A stretch of DNA of 64,000 nt, taken from positions 76,318,909 to 76,382,908 of the forward strand of contig OY970820.1 in NCBI GenBank assembly GCA_963853835.1. The letters are read 5' to 3'. This stretch comes from Calendula officinalis. Lineage: Eukaryota; Streptophyta; Magnoliopsida; Asterales; Asteraceae. The translations under genes and the position numbers were made by a program. The notes below the pieces were generated by a model. It made no database searches, was not told where the DNA came from, and was given only the letters and a program-made list of their open reading frames with translations. Below, piece after piece: positions 35,205-44,306 of this stretch (positions are counted from its first letter, which is position 1; every line of letters starts with the position of its first letter).

Positions 35205-36117
35205 ACCTAATACTCATACAATATGCATATATATCCACAAATTCAGCCATATAAGTAGTAAAAACAAACGATTATCAATTGGGTATATATAAACTTAAAA
35301 AGATGTGCAAATACATGAAATTCAACCCTCATACATATATGTACTGTTCAACATGATAATAGATTATATAAACAGGTATTTGGGTTTTTTGTTTATAAGC
35401 TGTTCAACATTCATGGATATGTTCAGCATCGCAAATACATGTTTATATATATATCCATATATCATTGCAAAACATGTATTTGGGGTTTTTTTTCAATAAA
35501 AATCGAATAATTTCAAATACATACATATATAAACTGTTCAATTACATATATTAATATGAGTAAATACATGAAATTCAACCCCTAGGCAATGTAATAAAGC
35601 TATGTCAGAATCAAAATAGCCCAATTTTCAATACACTATTCTAGGGCTAGTTGTTTCTACCAAAATTGTAAAAATCAGTTTGTACGTAATGAAATTAGGT
35701 ATAATTAATCAATTAACAGTTTAATTCATGCAAATTGGATAATACTAACGGAAAATTAATGATCGTATGAACGTGGAGACAACATTTTCAAAAACAAATC
35801 ATGATTTAAACACTTGAAACAACTAAATTAACCATTTTACATAAAAAAAATTACGGAAAGATGATCGTACCTTTGACTGAGTTTAGAGATAAAAACTGAT
35901 GAATGTCAAAGAATCACAATTGTGGCGCTATATATAAAACAGATGAGGGAGTTCATTCTTTTTGGCGCCAGAAAAGAAAAGGAGAGAGATTCATGGCTTC
36001 GTGGGGTGAGTTGAAGGGCAATTATGGAAAAATGGATGACTGAATGGGGATACCCTCAACCCCATGACTTTTTATTTTCAGCCATCCGTTCTTGATTAAG
36101 CTAAAAACAAACGACAC

Positions 36118-37498
36118 CACAACTGCATTATGGATCAAGCCCACTACATATTAAGCCCAATAAGTCACAATCAAACACTACCTTAGTCCAACTTGTGTGT
36201 GTCCTAGTTTTATGCTTTGATCTAGACATGTATCTACACCGTAGAAAATTAAGTGATCCAAACGCTTTCCGCGAACCACAAATGCCGCGATGTAAGAAAA
36301 ATGCCGTGATCTTTAAAGATGTCACAAAATAAAAAAGTACCACGAAGTAAACTTCGTCTTCAACCTTAAAATGCCACGATAGTTTTTGATGGTTCAAAAA
36401 GTGCCGTGAAATCGTAAAAATCAAAATTCTCACTAATTTGACTCTAATTTTTTCAATACTTGACCAAATTTGATGATTTCTTTTACAAAATGGCGAAAAT
36501 TTGATTATGCACAAACTGATCGGATTAGATTTGTTCCAAAATATACAAAACATTGTGATTTTGAGGAAATTAGTTGGCTAAAACATGACAAACTCATTTC
36601 CACCATATTTTTAATCAAAATATAATCAAATTACATTGATTTTTAAGATTTTTTTATGAATTAAGGTCAGTAATCGACCAGAAACATTTTGATCGGACTA
36701 GAATCTTCAATAAGCTTCAATTCCTTAAAATTTTATCAAAACCACCCAAAAATAGCTTCAAAACTTTCAAACCCTCATTTAATCACCAATTTGATGTCTA
36801 ATTACCCACTAAATCTGAATATCTGCTCTGATATCAAGTATTAATCTTGTATTCTAAATTATAAGTGAGTGATTAGACGAGATTAGGTGTGATTAAGCAG
36901 AGAGAGCAAGTTCAATGCTTGTATTAAGTTGTTAGTGTTACGTACTAAAATTACGTTACATCATATACATATGTAGTTAGTAAACTATCTATTATGTAAT
37001 TACAACTTAAACCCTTAAGTATTGTTACAATATAAATTGACTCAAGAGTTCAGGATCGGCTATACTCTGGTAGTCTTTGTAAAACTGAGCCAAAGACTTA
37101 CTCTACATGGGTAACCTAAAAAGGAAAAGTCTAATTTGTATATCCGTTTTTACACATAACCTGAACTGATAATTCCAAAGAACATTATCCGAACCAATAA
37201 ACATCTATAAATTTAACTAAAGTCGCTTACAAAATGAAACAGCTAACAATTAAGCTAATAAATGTAAGTTTATTTACGCAAGTTTATAAGCTAATGAACT
37301 TCTTAAATAAGTTTTCTCAAACAACCTCTTAATCATGCTCCTTTTCACCCATTCATGAGAGGAGGATTTAGAAGCGAACCTAAAAGCATATAGTGTTTAC
37401 ATCTTCAAATTTGAACATTGCTAAATCTTCAAATTTTATGCAAATTAAAATATACTATAACGAATGTTATATATCTTACATTAACAAAAGCAAATTTG
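36118..37498 (-). repeat. Intergenic region with a decayed LTR/leader remnant
   Basis: No intact gene. At 36826-36838 the minus strand reads TTGATATCAGAGC, close to an initiator-Met PBS. Just to its right (about 36840-37035) lies a sequence with LTR-like character (short, AT-rich, ending ..TTACAATATAAATTGACTC). The stretch to the left (36230-36830) resembles a retroelement leader. I read this as the 5' end of an old minus-strand copia-type element, but no partner LTR or target duplication is visible. Confidence 0.4.
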
Positions 37499-38105
37499 TG
37501 TTATAAATTAACTTTAATTAAGGTCCTATTAGCAATTAATCAAAGAACTTGAAGATTATAAAAGTAAGAAACAAAATAAGATGGAGAGGATTTAAATCAT
37601 TTATGCAAGTGTATTATGAGGTGCGTCTTTACATCTTCACATACATTGGTATTTATACTAAATTTGTTACCCATGAACCCATACTTGGTGAGTAATACTC
37701 TCTCCGTCCCACAAAAAACTTCCCATTTGACTTGGACACATGTTTTTAGGAGATAGTTGGTGGTGAGGTATTTGGTAATAAATTTGATTAAAATATAGGA
37801 TTAGTTTAGAGATTGACATAAAGTTAGTGAGAGAAACTTTAAAAAAATTATAAAAAATAACATAAAGTTAATGAGATAATATTAATTTATTAAGTGAGTC
37901 CCTTCAATTCTCAAATGGGAAGTTTTTTATGGGACAAAATTTTTGGGTGAAATGGGAAGTTTTTTGTGGGACGGAGGGAGTACAACATATGTATTTGGGT
38001 AAAACATTAATTGGATTAGACAAGAAATCTTGACTAATTGATCATCCAACTAGTATCATAGTTTATCTACATTATTGCATATGTAGATATATTCATATTA
38101 TAACA
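37499..38105 (-). repeat. 3' LTR of copia element, carrying a Stowaway MITE
   Basis: 607 bp, of which 285 bp are the MITE plus its duplicated TA. The remaining 322 bp equal the length of the other LTR. The CTCCCCCTTGG tract immediately to its right is the PPT on the complementary strand, which identifies this as the 3' LTR. Confidence 0.92.
37698..37980. mobile_element. Stowaway MITE inside the copia LTR
   Basis: A 283-bp element with ends CTCTCTCCGTCCCAC / GTGGGACGGAGGGAG and TA at 37696-37697 and 37981-37982. The other LTR (42500-42510) has the uninterrupted empty site with a single TA, so both the element's limits and its arrival after the copia insertion are directly visible. Same family as 13983-14201. 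Confidence 0.96.
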
Positions 38106-38352
38106 CTCCCCCTTGGATGACAATTATTCAACCCAGAGTTCAATTTTTAAGTACTGCCTCGTTAAAAACCTTTGCTAAAGAAAACCCAGTGGGAAAAAAC
38201 TTTAGCGAAGGGAAAAAGAGTGCAGTGTATAGTTGACTCCCCCTCATGTAGACATCTATCACATCTGATGAACATGTCGCATTCCAATACTGTGAATATG
38301 TTTTCTGAACATTGCAGTAGGGAGTGACTTTGTGAAAAGATCTGCTAAATTA

Positions 38353-38718
38353 TTACCAGATTGGACGTATTTCATTTCGATCTGATTTTCCTTTATCAAG
38401 TCTTGAGTGTATGACAAAAATCTTGGGGGGTATATGCTTTGTTCTATCAGTCTTTATATATCCTTCTTTTATCTGTGTAACACAAGCTGCATTGTCTTCA
38501 TGAATCACAGTTGGATTTTTCTCCCCCTCTAGTCCACACGAAGTCAAAATGAGTTTTGTCATCGATCTTAGCCATACACATTTTCTGCTGGCTTCATGTA
38601 GTGCGATGACTTCGGCATGATTTGATGATTTGCGACAAGTGTTTGCTTTTGGGAGCGCCATGAAATAGCAGTGCCTCCACTCATGAAAACATATGTGGAT
38701 CAGATAGATAACCTGCAT
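38353..38718 (-). pseudogene. copia RNase H remnant
   Basis: A 121-residue frame with the copia RNase H motifs HAEVIALHEASRKCVWLRS, HEDNAACVTQIKEGYIKTDRTKHI and the following PKIF segment. It is out of frame with the RT at 38681-39979 (shift near 38690-38715) and stops before the usual end of the domain. Confidence 0.88.
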
Positions 38719-39979
38719 CTGTATAACCGACTAACTCTTGTTTTGAATCATTAGAATAAAATAGACCTAAATCAACAGTTCCTCGAAGGTATCGAAAAAT
38801 ATGTTTGATACCATTCCAATGCCTTTTTGTAGGAGCTGAACTAAATATTGCTAACAAATTAACAGCAAAAGAAATGTCGGGTCTAGTACAATTAGTAAGA
38901 TACATTAAAGCTCCAATTGCACTGAGATATGGTACTTCTTGACCAAGAATCTCCTCATTTTCTTCACGAGGTCTAAAGGGATTGTTGTCAACGTTAAGTG
39001 ATCGAACGACCATTGGAGTGCTTAATGGATTCGCTTTGTCCATATTGAAACGTTTCAAAATCTTTTCTGTATAATTTGATTGATGGACAAGTATTCCATT
39101 ATTCATATGCTCAATTTGTAAACCAAGACAATAATTGGTTTTACCAAGGTCTTTCATTTCAAATTCTTTCTTTAAGAGTACAGTAGTTTCATGAATTTCT
39201 TTATGTGTGCCGATAAGATTCAAGTCATCAACATAGACGGCTATGATTACAAATCCGGATGTTGTTTTCTTAATAAAAACACATGGACATATAATATTAT
39301 TGGTATAACATTTACTTACTAAGTAATCACTTAAACGTTTATACCACATACGTCCAGATTGCTTCAACCCATACAAGGATCGCTGTAACTTAATTGAATA
39401 CATTTCCTTGGGTTTTTCACTTAATGCTTTTGGCATTTTAAATCCTTCAAGAACTTTCATGTAAATATCACTATCAAGTGATCCATACAAATAAGCTGTG
39501 ACAACATCCATTAGACGCATTTCTAAATTTTTGGAAACTACCAGGCTGATTAGATATCTAAACGTTATTGCATCCATAACCGGGGAATAAGTTTCCTCAT
39601 AATCAATTCCTGGTCTTTGAGAAAAACTTTGAGCTACAAGTCTAGCTTTATATCTTATAATTTCATATTTCTCATTTGGTTTTCGTATGAAAACCCATTT
39701 ATAACCCACAGGTTTCACACTTTCTGGTGTGAGAGCAATGCGTCCAAAAACATTACGTTTGTTCAACGAATTTAATTCAGCTTGCATGGCTTCTTTCCAT
39801 TTATCCCGGTCATGTCTATTTTGACATTCAATGACAGACTTTGGTTCAGGATCATCATTCATAATTTCACATGCAACGACATAGGAAAATGTTTCATCAA
39901 TATTTCCTATTTCATCCCGATTCCATAATATATTTGTTTGGCCATAATTTATGGAAACCTCATTGTTAACATCAATCAT
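38681..39979 (-). pseudogene. copia reverse transcriptase
   Basis: A 432-residue frame with the copia RT (RVT_2) signatures: KARLVAQSFSQRPGIDYEETYSPV, the Leu/Tyr-rich TAYLYGSLDSDIYM, and the catalytic YVDDLNLIG, ending in the tether and start of RNase H (YTDAGYLSDPH). The first codons overlap the integrase frame by four bases in another register, so a frameshift separates them. Substitutions such as GRMWYKRL are mild. Confidence 0.92.
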
Positions 39980-40980
39980 GTCCTCTTGTGGAGGATTTTC
40001 AATATTTTGTTTTCTTCAAAAACACTTTCCTTATGATCATTTGTATTTTCTACATTCTTTCTTTTTCTAGGATTCTTATCCTTGGAACCAATTGGTCTTC
40101 CACGCTTTAAGCGTGCTTTAGACTCTTGAGTGACTTTATCACCAGACTTTTCATTTGGCATTTCAATCCGGACTGGAGCATTAACAGCCGGTATATGTGA
40201 TTTTGTCACTCTTTTGGTATCAGTAAATGCATCAGGCAATTTATTTGCAATTTCCTGCAAGTGCATTATTTTTTGAACTTCTTTTTCACATTGGTTAGTT
40301 CGAGGATCAAGATATAATAGTGATGGCTCACACCATGATACATCTTTTTCTTTGTTTTTCTTTTCTTCTCCCAATGTTGGGAAGTTTGCCTCATCGAAGT
40401 GGCAATCTGCAAAACGTGCTGTAAAAACATCACCTGTTAAAGGTTCAAGATATCTTATGATTGAACTTGTTTCATACCCAACATATATTCCCAACCTTCT
40501 TTGGGGTCCCATTTTTGTACGTTGTGGTGGAGCAATAGGAACATATACAGCACAACCAAAAACTCTAAGGTGGGAGATGTTTGACTCTTGGCCAAAAGCA
40601 AGTTGTAAAGGGGAGTATTTATGATATGCACTTGGTCTTATACGAATTAATGATGCAGCATGTAAAATAGCATGACCCCAAATAGACATAGGAAGTATTG
40701 TTCTCATTATTAATGGTCTAGCAATTAACTGAAGACGTTTAATCAAAGATTCAGCTAAACCATTTTGTGTGTGTACATGAGCAACTGGGTGTTCAACAAC
40801 AATTCCTACAGACATACAATAATCATTAAATGCATGAGACGTAAATTCACCAGCATTATCCAATCTTACTCTTGTTATAGAATATTTTGAGAATTTTTGC
40901 AATCGCAAATTCTCTTGCAAAGTAACATTTGACGCATGGAATGTGGAGTAAGTTTTCTCCAACTTTTCTTCATCTGTCAC
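39976..40980 (-). pseudogene. copia integrase core C-terminal half fused to gag remnant
   Basis: A 334-residue frame. Its first 38 or so residues (VTDEEKLEKTYSTFHASNVTL and a short stretch after it) belong to gag. It then jumps into the integrase core at TRVRLDNAGEFTSHAFNDYC, which includes the second catalytic Asp, and continues through NGLAESLIKRLQ with the catalytic Glu, then LRVFGCAVYVP. The abrupt change of domain marks an internal deletion of roughly a kilobase that removed the rest of gag, the knuckle, protease and integrase N-terminus. Confidence 0.88.
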
Positions 40981-41010
40981 AGGATCTCCACAAAATTCAA
41001 GTTGTGAACA

Positions 41011-41376
41011 TTACCTGAACAACGCTGAGCTATAATCAGACACTTGTTTAAAATCCTGGAATCTTAGTGATCTCCATTCTTCTCTAGCAAATGGAAGTAA
41101 AACCCTTTTCTTATTATCAAATCTTTCTTTAAGAGACTTCCAGAAAATATATGGATCTTCAATGTTTAAGTATTCATTTTTTAAACTAGCATCAACGTGT
41201 TTACGAAGATTGAAAACTGCTTTCCATTTTTCTTGGGAAGAGCCATTATTATTTTCATTTAAGGCATCTAAGATTCCCATTGATGCTAAATATGCTCTCA
41301 TATCAGTGAGCCATGAGTTGTAATTTTTACCAGATGCTTCTAACGCATTAAACTCAATCTTCGCAAAGTTTGACAT
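41011..41376 (-). pseudogene. copia gag N-terminal half
   Basis: A 121-residue frame of the copia gag (UBN2-like) domain: MSNFAKIEFNALEASGKNY, a Trp-containing LTDMRAYL helix, and FWKSLKERFDNKKRVLLP. It ends in TAA, and the same frame continues directly into the gag remnant at 40980, so this is an in-frame nonsense codon. Confidence 0.88.
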
Positions 41377-41859
41377 TTTATAACTATATATATTTAGAAC
41401 AAAAACAAGTTAAAAATCAGAATCCATATATATCAATATGTATTGCACAAAACAGAAGTGGGAGAACAATCATCCCATACGTGAACAAGAAAGGATAAAA
41501 TACGTCAGGCGTGAGACTAATTAAGATGCCAAGTACAATAACCATTACAATCATGAAAATTAAAAACGGGTGAATCATTCTTGATCTTGATTTTGAAGAT
41601 GAGAGAAATTATTTTGTAGTATAAATAAGTGTGGATGATGTGTTTATATATAGTGTAAAAATATAGCCGTTGTATATTTTATATAATATTTTTTTTTACC
41701 GTTTATAACGTTACATATATAGCCGTTAAATTATTATTATTATTATTTTTAATAAAAAGAATAATTAAAGAAATAAATTACATAAACAAATTTGTAATAA
41801 TATTAGTGAATTTTAAATAAATTAGTAAATAAAAGAAAGAAAAAATATGCATAAATGTC

Positions 41860-42110
41860 AGTATATATAAAGGAAAGTTAGTATATATGAATAAATGTTA
41901 GTAACATAAATAAAGGTTAGATGCAATAAATTAAATGTTAGTTTGCATAAGTAAAAGTTAGTAAGCATAAGTAAAAGTTAGAATACATAACTGTAAATGT
42001 TAGCATAAGCATAAGTAAAAGTTAGAATACATAAATGTAAATGTTAGTTTGCATAAATTAAAAGGGTTAGTAAACATAAGAATAAAATTAGTACAATAAT
42101 AGATGTAAGT
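41860..42110. repeat. Degenerate AT-rich tandem repeat in copia leader
   Basis: More than ten loose copies of a 15-20 bp unit around AAAAGTTAGTAAGCATAAGT / AAATGTTAGTTTGCATAA lie between the gag start and the 5' LTR. Unit length varies, so copy number is only approximate. Confidence 0.7.
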
Positions 42111-42309
42111 ATGTTAGTAGTCCCAAGATTAGTAGTCCAAAAGTCATCATAATGTCCTTGATTAAATGTGTTTGGTTTCATTTAATTTATTATTATATTA
42201 TAACTTATTGTTATAAGAAATGTTTAACTTAAGTAATTAACTTGATTAAGTAAATGTACCTTGTGACTGAGTTGATCTTCCTTGATTAAGAACTTTCGTG
42301 CTGATAATG

Positions 42310-42631
42310 TGTTATAAATTAACTTTAATTAAGGCCCTATTAGCAATTGATCAAAGAACTTGAAGATTATAAAAGTAAGAAACAAAATAAGATGGAGAGG
42401 ATTTAAATCACTTATGCAAGTGTATTATGAGGTGCATCTTTACATCTTCACATACATTGGTATTTATACTAAATTTGTTAACCATGAACCCATACTTGGT
42501 GAATAATACAACATATGTATTTGGGTAAAACATTAATTGGATTAGACAAGAAATCTTGACTAATTGATCGTCCAACTAGTAGCATAGTTTATCTACATTA
42601 TTGCATATGTAGATATATTCATATTATAACA
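42310..42631 (-). repeat. 5' LTR of copia element
   Basis: 322 bp, bounded by ATTTG on its right. The first interior bases on the minus strand are CATTATCAGCACGAAAG. This is not the TGGTATCAGAGC seen in the other elements here, so primer use is unassigned. Confidence 0.9.
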
Positions 42632-42838
42632 ATTTGCACATTTTTGAATTATTTTTTATTAGTTTTATTCTTGTTTATTGAATTTATATTAGATTTATCA
42701 TTTTAATAATTGGTAATTTCGTATGAACCAACTTATATTCTAAAGTTTATAAAGGTTAGTTATAATATAAGTTTATTTAACGTTTTTTAAGATGCTACTA
42801 TCTAAAGTAATTTTATTTTTATTTAAAATTAGGATAGA

Positions 42839-43298
42839 TGTTAAGTCTAGTTTTGAGCTTCATTGATGTAATTAGCATTAGTAACTAGTTAATTGGTGTT
42901 TAGTGATAGGAGGTATATATAGAATGAACTAACCTTGTTTATGTAAGCTTTCCTCATTTTGAATTGAATTACCAAGTGGCACCGCAGGCGAAGAGATAGC
43001 GTTCAATGAATCAGATAATTTCTTTTCATTAAATAACCTAAAAATTCATCTTGTCCTTGGCTTGTGAAGGGAATGAGGTAGGGTAGCCAAAGCCCCCAAC
43101 GCTGGTTCCGCAATAACCAAGTCAATCCAATCCTCAAGGGGAGAGAGATTTTCCTTACTCTAAGAAGTAAGCCTTAGAAAGCTATTCTCTCCATCTCCAT
43201 CTCCTCTCAAGCAAAGCACACACAAACACACACTTGATTCATCATTTCTTCACAAATCATCATGAATTAGCTTGAATTCGATTGCATTAGCTTCATCA
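42839..43298 (+). repeat. 5' LTR of Sirevirus-like element, with about 200 extra bases
   Basis: Starts TGTTAAGTCTAG and ends GCTTCATCA. It matches the 3' LTR (51048-51308) on both sides of a segment at about 42972-43177 that the 3' LTR lacks. Outside that segment only a handful of differences are seen. The extra segment starts CAAGTGGCACCGCAGG, is GC-richer than the LTR, and its junctions share only one or two bases. Confidence 0.88.
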
Positions 43299-43300
43299 GT

Positions 43301-43313
43301 TGGTATCAGAGCT
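43301..43313 (+). other. Primer binding site, initiator tRNA-Met type
   Basis: TGGTATCAGAGCT lies two bases inside the 5' LTR, the usual minus-strand primer site of plant copia elements. Confidence 0.93.
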
Positions 43314-43749
43314 CAATCCTTCAAGGAGCAGATCCAATTTCGTGGTGATTCTTTCTAGATCTGGAAATCAAGTGAAAAAGTTTGGTACGTCTCTGTGAAA
43401 ATTAATCTGCAAATTTTTCGATTGGAATTGATGTTTTGATTGAAGATTCATGTTTCTCCAGTGATTCTAATAAGAATAGAATCAAATTTGAATCCAATCC
43501 ATCAACAATTGATCATGATTTCGCGATTTTTATGAAAAACTTGAAGAACTCAAAAAGTCGACTGAAATTCAAAATCGAAGGCTGTAGTGTTATGGATTGA
43601 GGAATTTTATTGGATTCGATTGTTAGGAATTGATTTTCGAGCAGTTTGCAAGTTGAATCACTGGATTTGGTCAAGAATTGAGCAAAATCGAATCAAAATG
43701 GTGAAGTTTTGTAGTTGCGTACAAGACTTCGGCCTCAAGAACACCTTCG

Positions 43750-44060
43750 AACTTCATCTTCGGCCCAAACACCATCCTCGGCCCAAACACCTTCTTCGGC
43801 CCGAACACCATCTTCGGCCCAAACATTCTTCGGCCCGAATATATTCTTCGGCCTCGTGTTCGGTACTTGTGTTCGGCCCCCGAATATCTTCAGTGTTCGG
43901 TACTCGTATTCGGCACTTGTGTTCGGTACTTGTGTTCAACAATTGTGTTCGACCAAGAGCAGTGTTCGGCTCCCTGAAGATCCAAAAGTGTTCGGCTCCC
44001 TGAAGATCAAAAAGTGTTCGGCCTTAAACCATCTCAGCCCAAGTTCGGCCCAAAACCATC
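43750..44060 (+). repeat. Leader minisatellite of TTCGGCCC units
   Basis: About fifteen loosely spaced copies of TTCGGCCC(A/G)AACAC and shorter GTTCGGC variants lie between the PBS and gag. Equivalent GCCGAA-rich arrays occupy the leaders of both halves of the 52359-63014 element, though the units are otherwise different. Open frames here are an effect of the repeat. Confidence 0.88.
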
Positions 44061-44306
44061 TCAGCTAATTCAATTTTGTTCGGCCCAAGTTCAATTTTGT
44101 TGACAAAACCATTTAAGCCCAAATTCATTTTAAACCTAATTTTAATACTTAAATTCAAGCCCAATACAACATCTTAACCTAATACAACAATTTTAAATCA
44201 CACAATTCTAATACATCAAATTTTATTTTTTCAAACTCGAGAAATTTTACTTTTCGACTCAATACATCTCGACCAATTGTATTTGAAAAATTTAATTCAT
44301 TTCAAA

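Larger units (their letters stand above)
32188..36117 (-). mobile_element. PIF/Harbinger DNA transposon with both its genes
   Basis: Contains a DDE transposase gene (32550-33883) and a Myb/SANT-like gene (34238-35204), both on the minus strand, the two-component set of plant PIF/Harbinger elements. The ends are imperfect inverted repeats: GGGCTTGTTTGTTTTT at the left and AAAAACAAACGACACC at the right, each followed inward by ATTAAG/TTAAGC-type motifs. CTGTCTGG/GTCTGTCTGG repeats lie just inside the left end (32218-32275). The 3-bp duplication is not clear. Both genes are disabled, so the element is no longer autonomous. Confidence 0.85.
37499..42631 (-). mobile_element. Deleted Ty1/copia retrotransposon
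   Basis: LTRs at 37499-38105 and 42310-42631 start TGTTATAAATTAAC and end ATTATAACA on the plus strand. They are flanked by the 5-bp duplication ATTTG (37494-37498 and 42632-42636). The PPT CAAGGGGGAG (minus) adjoins the left LTR. Domain order on the minus strand is gag, integrase core, RT, RNase H, the copia order. A large internal deletion removed the end of gag, the zinc knuckle, protease and the start of integrase. There are also stops and frameshifts. The LTRs differ at about nine of 322 shared sites by eye. Confidence 0.93.

Noticed and set aside
36128..36553. A 141-codon minus-strand frame
   Set aside because: No domain, unusual composition, and located in what looks like a decayed retroelement leader.
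43587..44068. Arg/Pro/Ser-rich open frames with repeated SSAQTPSSA or RPKH units
   Set aside because: They are the translation of the TTCGGCCC leader minisatellite in different frames, not a protein gene.
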